From contig VGHJ01000001.1 of NCBI GenBank assembly GCA_016868295.1, positions 1 through 64,000 of the forward strand: a stretch of DNA of 64,000 bases, in the 5' to 3' direction. Of the stretch, positions 19,515 through 28,207 are shown piece by piece. The notes beneath the pieces are model-generated. The model did not search any database and was not told the DNA's origin. It saw only the letters and a list, made by a program, of their open reading frames with translations. The position numbers and the translations under genes are program-made. The DNA is from Betaproteobacteria bacterium (GTDB lineage: Bacteria; Pseudomonadota; Gammaproteobacteria; Burkholderiales; Rhodocyclaceae). Numbering within the stretch: position 1 is the first letter of the stretch; each line of letters opens with the position of its first letter.

Positions 19515-21340
19515 TGTCTGCGCAGCAACAGGAATCCCACAAGCCCGCCCTGCCCGACCCGAAGGAAATCGCCAGGACCTACGGGGAGGTCGCGCAGCGC
19601 GCCTCGAAGCTCATCACCGAGCACATGCAGCGCCAGCTCAAGCACGGCATCAAGGCGCCCTCGGACGAACTGGGCATCGCCCAGGCCTTCATGGACATGA
19701 TGGCCAAGCTGCTCGCCAACCCCTATCGCCTGGCACAGGCGCAGATGAACCTGGTGTGGGACTACTTCTCGCTGTGGCAGCACTCCATGCTGCGCTTCGC
19801 CGGCCTCGAGACGCAGCCGGTGGCGACGCCGAAGAAGGGCGACAGCCGCTTCAAGGACGAGCAGTGGGAGGAGCATTTCCTCTTCGACTTCATCAAGCAG
19901 TCCTACCTCATCACCGCGCGCCACGTGCACGACGTGGTGACCAACGTCGAGGGCCTCTCCTGGGAGACCGAGAAGAAGGTGAACTTCTTCACGCGCCAGT
20001 ACATCGACGCGCTCTCGCCCTCCAACTTCGCCCTGACCAACCCCGAGGTGTTCCGCGAGACGGTGAAGAGCCACGGCCAGAACCTGCTCAAGGGCTTCAA
20101 CAACCTGCTGCGCGACATCGAGGAGGGCGACGGCCAGTTGCGCGTGAAGATGACGGATCCCTCCGCCTTCGAACTGGGCAAGAACGTCGCCGTGACGCCG
20201 GGCAAGGTGGTGTTCCAGAACGAGCTGATCCAGTTGCTGCAGTTCAACCCGACCACCGAGAAGCAGTACCGCCGTCCGCTTCTCATCATCCCGCCCTGGA
20301 TCAACAAGTTCTACATCCTGGATCTGCGCCAGTCGAACTCCTTCATCAAGTACGCCACCGACCAGGGCCACACCGTCTTCGTCATTTCCTGGGTGAACCC
20401 GGACAAGCGCCTCGCCGAGAAGGCCTTCGAGGACTACCTCACGGAGGGTTCGCTCGCCGCGCTCGACGCCGTCTGCAAGCAGAGCGGCTCGGACGAGGTG
20501 AACCTGATCGGCTACTGCCTCGGCGGCACCCTGCTCGGCTCGACGCTGGGCTACAACGCCGTGAAGAAGGACAAGCGCATCGTCTCGGCGACCTTCTTCG
20601 TGGCCCTGCTCGACTTCTCCATCCCCGGCGAGCTGGGCGTCTTCATCGACGAGCAGCAGGTCGCCAGCCTGGAGAAGAAGATGGCCGAGCGCGGCTACCT
20701 CGAGGGCAGCGAGATGGCCACCACCTTCAACATGCTGCGCTCGAACGACCTGATCTGGTCGTTCGTGGTGAACAACTACCTGATGGGCAAGGAGCCCTTC
20801 CCCTTCGATCTCCTCTTCTGGAACTCAGACTCGACGCGCATGCCGTACAGGATGCACAGCTTCTACCTGCGCAACATGTACATGAAGAACCTGCTCAAGG
20901 AGCCGGGCGGCATCGAACTGAACGGCGTGCCGATCGACATCTCGAAGGTCAAGGTGCCGGCCTACTTCATCTCCACCGTCGAGGACCACATCGCGCCGTG
21001 GAAGAGCACCTACCTCGGCGCCACGCGCCTCGGCGGCCCGGTGCGCTTCGTGCTCGGCGGCTCCGGACACATCGCCGGCATCGTGAACCCCCCGGCGGCC
21101 AACAAGTACCATTTCTGGATCAACGACGCGAAGACGTTGCCGGCCACGCCCGACGATTGGTTCGACGGCGCGACGCAGCACCCCGGCTCGTGGTGGACCG
21201 ACTGGCAGCAATGGATCGGCGGCCTCAATGGCGACGACAGGGTGCCGGCGCGCGACCCGGCCAAGGGCAAGCTCAAGGCCATCGAGGACGCGCCCGGCTC
21301 CTTCGTCAAGTTCCGCCTCGACCAGCAGAAGAAGAAATAA
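19514..21340 (+). CDS. phaC: Class I poly(R)-hydroxyalkanoate synthase
   Basis: A 608-residue PHA synthase polymerising 3-hydroxyacyl-CoA. The lipase-like box is NLIGYCLGGTLLGS with the catalytic Cys at about 335; Asp in FISTVEDHIAPW and His in LGGSGHIAGIVNPP complete the triad. The N-terminal region (residues 1-200) is the usual PhaC_N domain. Length and lack of a PhaE/PhaR partner indicate class I. A clear AAGGAGAGG ribosome site precedes ATG 19514. No phaA/phaB/phasin gene is adjacent, but a thiolase lies in the divergent operon. Confidence 0.96.
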   Translation: MSAQQQESHKPALPDPKEIARTYGEVAQRASKLITEHMQRQLKHGIKAPSDELGIAQAFMDMMAKLLANPYRLAQAQMNLVWDYFSLWQHSMLRFAGLETQPVATPKKGDSRFKDEQWEEHFLFDFIKQSYLITARHVHDVVTNVEGLSWETEKKVNFFTRQYIDALSPSNFALTNPEVFRETVKSHGQNLLKGFNNLLRDIEEGDGQLRVKMTDPSAFELGKNVAVTPGKVVFQNELIQLLQFNPTTEKQYRRPLLIIPPWINKFYILDLRQSNSFIKYATDQGHTVFVISWVNPDKRLAEKAFEDYLTEGSLAALDAVCKQSGSDEVNLIGYCLGGTLLGSTLGYNAVKKDKRIVSATFFVALLDFSIPGELGVFIDEQQVASLEKKMAERGYLEGSEMATTFNMLRSNDLIWSFVVNNYLMGKEPFPFDLLFWNSDSTRMPYRMHSFYLRNMYMKNLLKEPGGIELNGVPIDISKVKVPAYFISTVEDHIAPWKSTYLGATRLGGPVRFVLGGSGHIAGIVNPPAANKYHFWINDAKTLPATPDDWFDGATQHPGSWWTDWQQWIGGLNGDDRVPARDPAKGKLKAIEDAPGSFVKFRLDQQKKK

Positions 21341-21361
21341 GCGGGCTCACCGGGCAGCGCC

Positions 21362-22138
21362 ATGCTCGAGCTCCTCGCCGATCCCCACGCCTGGCTCGCC
21401 TTCGCGACGCTGACCGCGCTCGAGCTGGTGCTGGGGATCGACAACATCATCTTCATCTCGATCCTGGTGGACCGGCTGCCGCGCGCGCAGCAGGACCTGG
21501 CGCGCCGGCTCGGCCTCTTCATGGCGATGTTCATGCGCATCGGCCTGCTGCTGGTGCTCTCCTGGCTGGTCGGCCTGACGCAGCCGCTCTTCGGCGTGCT
21601 GGGCAAGACGTTCTCCGGGCGCGACCTGATCCTCGTCGGCGGCGGCCTGTTCCTGCTGTGGAAGAGCGTCGGCGAAATCCACCAGCTGCTCGAGGGCGAG
21701 GAGGGCGAGGCCTCGGGCGCGGTGAAGGCCACCTTCACCGCGGTGATCCTGCAGATCATGGTGATCGACATCGTCTTCTCGCTCGATTCGATCATCACCG
21801 CGGTCGGCATGGTCGACGAGATCGCGATCATGGTGGCAGCGGTGGTGGTATCGGTCGCGCTCATGATGGCCTTCGCCGCCCCCATCGGCCGCTTCGTCTC
21901 GACGCACCCGACGCTGAAAATCCTCGCCCTTTCCTTCCTCGTCGTCATCGGCGTGGTGCTGATCGCCGAAGGCTTCGGCAATCACGTGCCGAAGGGCTAC
22001 GTCTATTTCGCCATGGCCTTCTCGGTGGCGGTGGAGATGCTCAACATGCGCCTGCGCCGCCGCGCCGCCCAGCCCGTTCGCCTGCACGAGCCCTACGTGC
22101 GCGAGGATGGGCGGCAGGATCCGCCCGCCCATTCCTAG
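21362..22138 (+). CDS. TerC-family integral membrane protein
   Basis: A 258-residue membrane protein with about seven helices. ELVLGIDNIIFISILVDRLP and MVIDIVFSLDSIITAVGMV are the paired acidic motifs of the TerC family, which exports metals such as Mn2+ in some bacteria. It follows phaC by 21 bp. It lacks the CBS/CorC domains found in longer relatives; interestingly the next gene, convergent, encodes a CorC-type protein. Confidence 0.9.
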   Translation: MLELLADPHAWLAFATLTALELVLGIDNIIFISILVDRLPRAQQDLARRLGLFMAMFMRIGLLLVLSWLVGLTQPLFGVLGKTFSGRDLILVGGGLFLLWKSVGEIHQLLEGEEGEASGAVKATFTAVILQIMVIDIVFSLDSIITAVGMVDEIAIMVAAVVVSVALMMAFAAPIGRFVSTHPTLKILALSFLVVIGVVLIAEGFGNHVPKGYVYFAMAFSVAVEMLNMRLRRRAAQPVRLHEPYVREDGRQDPPAHS

Positions 22139-22179
22139 CGCCGTCCCGCGGCGGCGTCCTGCCTTCATGCATCGGTTTT

Positions 22180-23469
22180 CTACTCGGGCGGCGCAAGGCG
22201 CGCCACCAGCACCTTGTCGACGCGCTTCTTGTCCATGTCGACCACCTCGACGCGCCAGCCGCTCCATTCGAAGTGATCGGCGACGGCGGGAATGCGCCCC
22301 AGCATCTGCATGACGAAGCCGCCCAGCGTGTTGAACTCCTCCTCGCCCGGCAGGTTCTCCTCGATCTCCAGCACCGACTTGAAGCGCTCGACGGGAAGGC
22401 TGCCGTCCATCAGCCAGGAGCCGTCCTCGCGCGCCACGACGTCCTGCTCCTCGGCGATGTCCGACGACGGCAGTTCGCCGACGATGGCGATGAGCACGTC
22501 GGTCAGGGTCACCAGCCCCTCCAGTTCGCCGTATTCGTCGACGATCAGCGCGCACTGCGCGCGCGCCTTGCGGAAGCTCTCCAGCAGCCGCGTCGTGGTG
22601 ACGCCCTCGGGCACGTAGAGCGGCGGGCGCAGGTGCGCCTCGACGTCGAGCGGCGCGCCTTCGAGCGCCGCCTTGAGCAGGTCGGAGGTGCGCAACAGGC
22701 CGACGATGTGCTCCAGCCCGTCGCGGCAGACGACGATGCGGGTGTAAGGACTCTCGGCGATGCGGCGGCGGATCTCCTCCTCCGGCTCGGCCAGATCGAT
22801 CAGGTAGAGGTCATTGCGATGCGTCATGATCGCCGCGATGCGCTGCTCGTCGAGGCGCAGCACGTTGGAGACGATCTCCTGCTCGCTTTCGTGGAAGACG
22901 CCGGCCTCGGCGCCCTGCTCCATCAGCACGTTGATCTCCTCGTCGGTCACCGGCGGCTCTTCCTTGCGGCGGGCGCCGGCCAGGCGCAGCAGCAGGCCGG
23001 ACGAGGCGGTGAACAACCACACCAGCGGGCGCACCGACTCGGCGAACCAGATCATCGGCCGGGCGATCAGCGAGGCGATGCCTTCCGGCGCCAGCAGGGC
23101 GAGGCGCTTCGGCACCAGCTCGCCGATCACCACGGTGATATAGGTCAGGCCCACCACCACGATCGTCAGCGCGATGCCGCGGGCATAGGGCTCGATCAGC
23201 GGGACATGCGCCAGTTTCTCGGCAAGCGGATCGGCCAGCACCGCCTCGCCGATGGCGCCGCTCAGGATGCCTACCGAGGTAATGCCGACCTGGATTGCCG
23301 AAAGAAAGCTGGAGGGTTCGTTGTGCAGCGTGAGCGCCGATTGCGCGCCGGGACTGCCGTCGTCCGAGAGGCGCTGCAGGCGGGCCTTGCGGGAGGAGAC
23401 CACGGCCATTTCCGACATGGAAAAGAAGCCGTTCAACAGAATGAGAAACAGGAGAAGCGCTATGTCCAT
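22180..23469 (-). CDS. Hemolysin/CorC-family transporter (CNNM-type)
   Basis: A 429-residue protein: DUF21/CNNM membrane domain (about residues 1-180, starting MDIALLLFLILLNGFFSMSE), two CBS domains (about 200-330) and a C-terminal CorC_HlyC domain. The family is implicated in Mg2+/Co2+ transport. ATG 23469 is taken because family members begin within the first membrane helix; upstream in-frame codons to 23514 look spurious. It converges with the TerC gene. Confidence 0.9.
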   Translation of the reverse strand: MDIALLLFLILLNGFFSMSEMAVVSSRKARLQRLSDDGSPGAQSALTLHNEPSSFLSAIQVGITSVGILSGAIGEAVLADPLAEKLAHVPLIEPYARGIALTIVVVGLTYITVVIGELVPKRLALLAPEGIASLIARPMIWFAESVRPLVWLFTASSGLLLRLAGARRKEEPPVTDEEINVLMEQGAEAGVFHESEQEIVSNVLRLDEQRIAAIMTHRNDLYLIDLAEPEEEIRRRIAESPYTRIVVCRDGLEHIVGLLRTSDLLKAALEGAPLDVEAHLRPPLYVPEGVTTTRLLESFRKARAQCALIVDEYGELEGLVTLTDVLIAIVGELPSSDIAEEQDVVAREDGSWLMDGSLPVERFKSVLEIEENLPGEEEFNTLGGFVMQMLGRIPAVADHFEWSGWRVEVVDMDKKRVDKVLVARLAPPE

Positions 23470-23572
23470 ATGGAAGCCGCCCGACGCCGAAAGGCGCGCG
23501 GCTCTGGCATTCATCAGCCGCCGATTTTACCATCCTGCCCGAACGCGCCGCCGCAGCGTGCCGGCCTGCGCT

Positions 23573-23700
23573 TTAACGTGGATGGCCGACCGTCTGCGCC
23601 AGCAGCGCCTGCTGGTCGTGCGTGAGGCCGAGGGCGTCGGCGATGGCGGCACGGTCGATCCAGGCGCGGGCAGCTGCGCCAGTGCACCGCCATCGTCGGG
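23573..23700 (-). pseudogene. Possible C-terminal nitroreductase/SagB-like fragment
   Basis: Between the CorC gene and the CoA ligase the minus strand encodes about 40 codons ending WIDRAAIADALGLTHDQQAL followed by LAQTVGHPR and TAA. The ending resembles the last helix and 'QTVGYPR' tail of nitroreductase/SagB-type flavoproteins. No start is present and the rest of such a gene is missing. I regard it as a likely remnant, with modest confidence; it could also be noise in GC-rich DNA. Confidence 0.35.
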
Positions 23701-24996
23701 TCACCCTCTGTTGACGTGGAAGCGCTTGGCCTTCAGTTCGAAGCGAGGCAGGGCGTTCCTCGGCATGTTGTGCACGCGCGGGCGGAAGGAGAGCATGGCA
23801 TCGAGCCGCTCGGCGATGGCATGCACGACGCCGGGGTCGGCGCCCTCGCACAGTTCCACCTCGACGTCCATCTCGTCCATCTGGCGCACCTTGCTCACCG
23901 TGATGCGGAACTCGTCCACCTCGGCGAACTTGCGCAGGATGTTCTCGACGCCGGCCGGAAAGACGTTCACGCCGCGCACCGTGACCATGTCGTCGGCGCG
24001 GCCGATGATGCCGCCCTCGAAGCGCAGCGAGCTGCGGCCGCAGTCGCAGCGCTGCGTCGTCGTGCGCACGATGTCGCCGGTCCTGTAGCGGACGATCGGG
24101 AAGCCCCAGCGGCCGAGGTTGGTGATGATCAGCTCGCCGCGCTCGCCCTCCGCCACCGGCCTGCCGGTGGCCGGATCGAGCACCTCGGCGATGTACTCGC
24201 TCTCGATGAGGTGCGTGCCGCCGGGCTGCACGGCGCACTCGAAGGAGTGCGCGCCGACCTCGGTGGCGCCGGCGTGGTCGAAGCACTTGGCGTTCCAGGC
24301 TTCCTCGATGCGCGCCTTGGTCGACGGCACGTTGGCGCCCGGCTCGCCGGCGTGCACCGTGGCCTTCATGGGAATGGTGGAGAGGTCGAAGCCGATCTCG
24401 CGCGCCACTTCGGCCAGGCGCAGCGCGTAGGTGGGCGTGCAGCACAGCACCGTGGCGCCGACGTCGCGCATGAGCTCGAGGCGCTGCGGCGAGTCGCGCC
24501 CTCCGCCCGGGATCATCATGGCGCCGACGCGGCGCGCGCCCTCGGTGGCGGCCCAGAAGCCGACGAAGGGGCCGAAGGAGAAGGCCATGAAGATGCGGTC
24601 CGCCGCGGTGACGCCGGCGCCCGCCAGCACATGGCCCCAGCAGCGGCCCCACCATTGCCAGCCCTCCTCGGTGTCGGGCACCTTGAGCGGCACGCCGGTG
24701 GTGCCGGAGGTCTGATGAAAGCGCACGTACTGCTCGATCGGGTAGGTGAGGTTGTGGCCGAAGGGGCCGTGCGCGGCCTGGTCCTCCATCAGCTCCTGCT
24801 TGGTGGTGAGCGGCAGGCGCGCCAGGTCGTCGAGCGACTTGAGATCGCCCGGCTGAAGGCCGGCCTGCTTCCATTTCTCCGTGTAGAAGCGGTTCCTGCC
24901 CAACAGCTCCTTGGCCATGGCTTGCAGCTTGGACAGTTGCAGCGCGGCAATCTGCTCGCGCGGCAGGGTTTCGGTGCTTTGGTCGAAATACGTCAT
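23701..24996 (-). CDS. PaaK-type aryl-CoA ligase (AMP-forming) of the phenol cluster
   Basis: A 431-residue adenylate-forming ligase of the phenylacetate-CoA ligase type. The P-loop-like HQTSGTTGVPLKV, AGATEVGAHSFE, YRTGDIVRTTT and a C-terminal subdomain from about residue 335 (GRADDMVTVRGVNVFP) are present; CDCG in the middle of the core recalls the zinc-knuckle-like motif of PaaK homologues. At the end of the phenol operon it is the natural candidate for converting 4-hydroxybenzoate to 4-hydroxybenzoyl-CoA, but the classical 4-hydroxybenzoate-CoA ligase is a different subfamily, so the substrate is an inference. Confidence 0.85.
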   Translation of the reverse strand: MTYFDQSTETLPREQIAALQLSKLQAMAKELLGRNRFYTEKWKQAGLQPGDLKSLDDLARLPLTTKQELMEDQAAHGPFGHNLTYPIEQYVRFHQTSGTTGVPLKVPDTEEGWQWWGRCWGHVLAGAGVTAADRIFMAFSFGPFVGFWAATEGARRVGAMMIPGGGRDSPQRLELMRDVGATVLCCTPTYALRLAEVAREIGFDLSTIPMKATVHAGEPGANVPSTKARIEEAWNAKCFDHAGATEVGAHSFECAVQPGGTHLIESEYIAEVLDPATGRPVAEGERGELIITNLGRWGFPIVRYRTGDIVRTTTQRCDCGRSSLRFEGGIIGRADDMVTVRGVNVFPAGVENILRKFAEVDEFRITVSKVRQMDEMDVEVELCEGADPGVVHAIAERLDAMLSFRPRVHNMPRNALPRFELKAKRFHVNRG

Positions 24997-25044
24997 CGTG
25001 TCGCTCGAAAAAAAGCCTCTCCGCTTCGTTCTCGCTTCGCGCCG

Positions 25045-25506
25045 CTACGCCTTGGCTTCGCGCATTTCCCTGTAGACGGCATGCTCCATGGCCAGCATCG
25101 CCTCGCGCTGCTCGGCCGGCCACTCGTAGGCCAGGGCGTTGGTCTCGACGCCGGGCCAGGACTGGTTCTTGGCGCCGACCACCTCCATTTCCCAGAGCTG
25201 GATGACGTAGGGCGCGGCGCCGTCGAGCTTCGGCTTGAGCTGGCGCGCGCGCCCCTTGACGAGGAAGCTGATGTCGCCCTGGCCGATGACCTGCAGCGAG
25301 GCCTGCCCGCTCCTTTGCAGGTTGGCCAGGGTCGAGCCGCCCTCGTCGACGGCGAAGCGCGCGCGCCCCGTGTCGAGGGCGACGATCCAGGTGAAGGCCG
25401 AGGTGGCATAGCCGTCGGCGCCGGCGGTGAGCAGCAGGCCGGGCGCACCCGGGCGCAGGCAGGCCGTCAGCTTCTCGGGCATGTGCGGGGTGATGTTGCC
25501 GATCAT
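25045..25506 (-). CDS. Pyridoxamine 5'-phosphate oxidase-like flavin-binding protein
   Basis: A 153-residue split-barrel protein. LLLTAGADGYATSAFTWIVALD and RSGQASLQVIGQGDISFLVKG are the first strands of a PNPOx-like FMN-binding domain. ATG 25506 is favoured over 25512 because AAAGGA then lies at a proper distance. It stands between the Nudix remnant and the CoA ligase in the phenol cluster. A role in delivering or binding reduced FMN is suggested by context but not shown. Confidence 0.75.
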   Translation of the reverse strand: MIGNITPHMPEKLTACLRPGAPGLLLTAGADGYATSAFTWIVALDTGRARFAVDEGGSTLANLQRSGQASLQVIGQGDISFLVKGRARQLKPKLDGAAPYVIQLWEMEVVGAKNQSWPGVETNALAYEWPAEQREAMLAMEHAVYREMREAKA

Positions 25507-25519
25507 GTGCATCCTTTCG

Positions 25520-25804
25520 TCAGCGTGTTGGGCGCCAGCGCGCCGTCGCGTCGCGAACGACGCCGTAAAACCATTCGTCGATGGCCGCCCCGCTCGCGGC
25601 CGGCGGCGCCCAGTAGCCGGCGAGCGGGTCCGCCAGGCGGCGGATCAGCACCAGCCTGCCCTCGTGCTCGACCAGCGCCATGCCCACCGGCAGCGGATTG
25701 CGCCATGCGACCTCGCCGCAGCGCCCGCACTGCTGGCGCACCTTGCCGTCGGCAAAAGTCAGCTCCGCCAGCACGGCGCCGCAATGCCGACAGTGATGCC
25801 CCAT
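25520..25804 (-). CDS. Nudix-like protein with missing Nudix box (internally deleted)
   Basis: A 94-residue protein. A four-cysteine zinc ribbon (HCRHCG, then QCGRCG) and the first Nudix strands (NPLPVGMALVEHEGRLVLIRR, then GYWAPPA) are clear. Immediately after the place where the Nudix box GX5EX7REUXEEXGU should start, the sequence jumps to SGAAIDEWFYGVVRDATA, which looks like a family C-terminus. About 70 residues including all metal ligands are therefore absent. A Nudix (MutT) gene is known at the end of the Thauera phenol cluster; here it is probably inactive. Confidence 0.7.
   Translation of the reverse strand: MGHHCRHCGAVLAELTFADGKVRQQCGRCGEVAWRNPLPVGMALVEHEGRLVLIRRLADPLAGYWAPPAASGAAIDEWFYGVVRDATARWRPTR
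25754..25764 (-). repeat. CTGACTTTT-core motif
   Basis: Minus strand AGCTGACTTTT inside the Nudix-like gene; the nine-base core CTGACTTTT is exact and the two bases before it differ. See findings. Confidence 0.45.
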
Positions 25805-25805
25805 C

Positions 25806-26225
25806 TCAGCAGAGCACGCTCACCGCAACGCGGTCGCCGTCGGCGACGCCCAGCGCCTGGCGCATCGGCACGGCGGAGATCACCTCGAACTTGTCCGCCG
25901 GGTAGCCCGCCACCTCGGGGAACACCACAGCGCCGGTGATGCGGCCGGCGACGACGACATGGAAGCATTTCGCCGCGCAAAAGCCCGGTTCCGGCGTGAT
26001 GGCGATGCCGGCCTCGCGCGCCATGACGCGCCGCGCGTCCTCCCAGGCCGGCCCGCCCATGCGCAGGTTGAAGGTGCCTGGATAGGGCTCGAAGCCGAGC
26101 TTGGCGAGGAATTCGCGGCGCACCCACTCCAGCGCGGTGAAGCTCGCGCCCTCCCCAAGGCCTGAGCAGGTTTCGCCCACCAGCAGCAGCGTCTCCGCTT
26201 CCGTCACCCGCTCCGTCACCGCCAT
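25806..26225 (-). CDS. DUF120 / archaeal-type CTP-dependent riboflavin kinase homologue
   Basis: A 139-residue protein whose motifs follow archaeal RibK: CSGLGEGASF near residue 20, LGFEPYPGTFNLRM (Thr-x-Asn for Mg2+/phosphate binding) and a C-terminal GAVVFPE, ADKFEVISAVPMRQALGVAD and GDRVAVSV. Archaeal RibK makes FMN from riboflavin using CTP; bacteria normally use RibF. Here it is transcribed between a flavin prenyltransferase (UbiX) and a Nudix gene in the phenol operon, so local FMN supply for prenyl-FMN is a strong hypothesis. ATG 26225 has a GAGG site; an in-frame ATG at 26246 is an alternative. Confidence 0.82.
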   Translation of the reverse strand: MAVTERVTEAETLLLVGETCSGLGEGASFTALEWVRREFLAKLGFEPYPGTFNLRMGGPAWEDARRVMAREAGIAITPEPGFCAAKCFHVVVAGRITGAVVFPEVAGYPADKFEVISAVPMRQALGVADGDRVAVSVLC

Positions 26226-26248
26226 GGCCGCGCCTCCTCTATCCATGT

Positions 26249-26833
26249 TCAGCGATTCTTCAGCGCCTCCCGCTCCTCGTTGCCCGTCCAGCGCCGGAAC
26301 AGGTCGAGGTCGAGCTCGAACTGGTCGAGCGCCTTGTTCACCGACTGCATGATGATGTCCTCGAGCGTCTTCGGCCGGTGGTAGAAGGCCGGCAGCGGCG
26401 GCACCAGCACGGCGCCGGCCTCGGTAACCTGGGTCATCAGGCGCAGGTGGCCGTGGTGCAGCGGGGTTTCGCGCAGCATCAGCACCAGCTTGCGCCGTTC
26501 CTTCAGGCAGACGTCGGCGGCGCGGATGAGCAGATTGGTGTTGAAGGAGTTGGCGATGGCGGAGAGCGTCTTGATCGAGCACGGCGCGATGACCATGCCG
26601 GCGTGGCGGAAGCTGCCGGAGGAGATGCAGGCGCCGACGTCGTTGATGTCGTGCACGTGGCTCGCCAGCTTCTTCAAATCGTCGATCGTGTAATCGGTTT
26701 CGTACACGATGGTGCGCTTGGCCGAGTCCGACATCACCAAATGCGTTTCCACGCCCGCCTTGGCCAGCACCTCGAGGATGCGGATGCCGTAGATGGCGCC
26801 GCTCGCGCCGGATATGCCCACTACCAGTTTCAT
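26249..26833 (-). CDS. UbiX-family flavin prenyltransferase
   Basis: A 194-residue flavoprotein starting MKLVVGISGASGAIYGIRIL with the FMN phosphate loop, the VIAPCSIKTLSAIANSFNTN segment and LMLRETPLHHGHLRLM near residue 130. UbiX attaches dimethylallyl phosphate to FMN, giving the prenyl-FMN cofactor of UbiD enzymes. Its ATG overlaps the stop of the upstream ubiD-like gene. It most likely supplies PpcA/PpcB and the third UbiD protein; a UbiX-like gene is a known member of the phenol cluster of Thauera aromatica. Confidence 0.93.
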   Translation of the reverse strand: MKLVVGISGASGAIYGIRILEVLAKAGVETHLVMSDSAKRTIVYETDYTIDDLKKLASHVHDINDVGACISSGSFRHAGMVIAPCSIKTLSAIANSFNTNLLIRAADVCLKERRKLVLMLRETPLHHGHLRLMTQVTEAGAVLVPPLPAFYHRPKTLEDIIMQSVNKALDQFELDLDLFRRWTGNEEREALKNR

Positions 26834-28194
26834 GTTGCCGTCCCCTGGATTGCCGTCATCGCCGCGCGCGCGCGCGCCACCGCCGCCTTCGGCATCGCGA
26901 TCTTGTCGAACGCCGCGCCCGCCCCGCGCGTCGCGTCGAAGCCCATCTTCGACCCGGCGCCTCCGGCGGAGGAGGGATCGATGACGTAGCCCTCCATGCC
27001 GTCGAGGATAACCGTATCGCGCGCCGGCTGGAAGCGCGTCGCCAGCGCCCAGGCCACCTCGCGCGGGCTGCGGATGTCGATGTCGTCGTCGACCACCGTG
27101 AAGCTCTTCAGGCGCTTGTCGAGCGTGAGCGCGAGATGGATCAGGCGCCGCACCTCGTGCTTCGGGCAGTCCCGCACCGACGCCACGGCAGCGAAGCTGC
27201 AGGTGCCGGGCACCAGATCGAAGTCGACCACGCCGCGCACCAGGCTTTTCAACTGGCCGAACAGCTCGGCGCCGCCGGCCAGCGAGAGCAGGGTGTCGAC
27301 GTCCGCCGTCCACGGCACGAGAGCCGGGAAGATGAAATCCTCGCGGTGGGTCACCGCCGTCAGTTCGATCACCGGACTGACATTCGAGAAGTAGTAGCCG
27401 GTGTTCTCGCCGAAAGGCCCCTCCGGCTCACGCACGCCGGGCAGGACATGGCCCTCGAGAATGACTTCGGCGCGCGCCGGCACCTCGATGTCCACCGTCA
27501 GCGCGCGCACGAGTTCGACGGGTGCGCCGCGCAGACTGCCGGCAACCTCCATCTTGTCCGGCCCCTGCGGGCCGCTTTTCACCACCGCGGCGATGAGCAT
27601 GGCCGGATCGACGCCGAGGGCCACGGCGACTTCGAGCGGCTTGCCGGACGCCTCGGCATTGGCGAGGAACTGCGACAGGGGCGGATTGGCCAGCAGGATG
27701 CCGAAGCGCCGGCCGCCCCCGCTTTTACCTTTATACATCATGCGGTGGATGCCCATGCCGCGCTGGCCCGTGGCCGGATCGCGCGCCAGCACAACGCCGC
27801 AGGTGAGGAAGGGCGCGCCATCCTGCTCGTAGTGCGTCAGCAGCGGCAACAGCGCGGCGACGTCGGCGGGATCGCGGTGCACGACGGCCTGCGCCGGCGC
27901 GTCCTTCACGACCACCGGCGGAACGCACCGGCCGGTCCGCGCGACATAGGTCTCGATCAGCCGATCCTCGCTCGTGCCGAGCGCCCGCGCGGCGAGCCTG
28001 CGGCTGGCGATCAGGTTGCCGGCGATGCGCTGGCCGGGGCGCCCCTTGATGTTCTCGAGGAGCACCGCCTTGCCGCTCACTTGCGCCTCGGACAGCAGCG
28101 CGGCCACCTCGTGGCGCGGATCGAGTGGCTCGCCGACGCGGATCAGGTCGCTGCCCAGATCGTCGAGAAACGCCCTGAGATCCGCATACGCCAC
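26830..28194 (-). CDS. UbiD-family decarboxylase-like protein (third paralogue)
   Basis: A 454-residue UbiD protein. The prenyl-FMN catalytic Arg (GMGIHRMMYKG) and the Glu pair in PEGPFGENTGYYFSNVSP are present, so it could be an active (de)carboxylase. It starts MAYADLRAFLDDLGSDLI and is more distant from PpcA/PpcB than they are from each other. Genes of this type accompany phenylphosphate carboxylase in Thauera, where their role is not established. It may handle a related aromatic acid or aid cofactor maturation. Confidence 0.9.
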   Translation of the reverse strand: MAYADLRAFLDDLGSDLIRVGEPLDPRHEVAALLSEAQVSGKAVLLENIKGRPGQRIAGNLIASRRLAARALGTSEDRLIETYVARTGRCVPPVVVKDAPAQAVVHRDPADVAALLPLLTHYEQDGAPFLTCGVVLARDPATGQRGMGIHRMMYKGKSGGGRRFGILLANPPLSQFLANAEASGKPLEVAVALGVDPAMLIAAVVKSGPQGPDKMEVAGSLRGAPVELVRALTVDIEVPARAEVILEGHVLPGVREPEGPFGENTGYYFSNVSPVIELTAVTHREDFIFPALVPWTADVDTLLSLAGGAELFGQLKSLVRGVVDFDLVPGTCSFAAVASVRDCPKHEVRRLIHLALTLDKRLKSFTVVDDDIDIRSPREVAWALATRFQPARDTVILDGMEGYVIDPSSAGGAGSKMGFDATRGAGAAFDKIAMPKAAVARARAAMTAIQGTAT

Positions 28195-28207
28195 GGCCGA
28201 TCCTTCG

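Noticed and set aside
19756-23625. Very long plus-strand open frame (about 1290 codons)
   Set aside because: It runs through phaC and terC in the wrong frame and antisense to the CorC gene; composition is Arg/Ala-rich with no domain, an artefact of high G+C.
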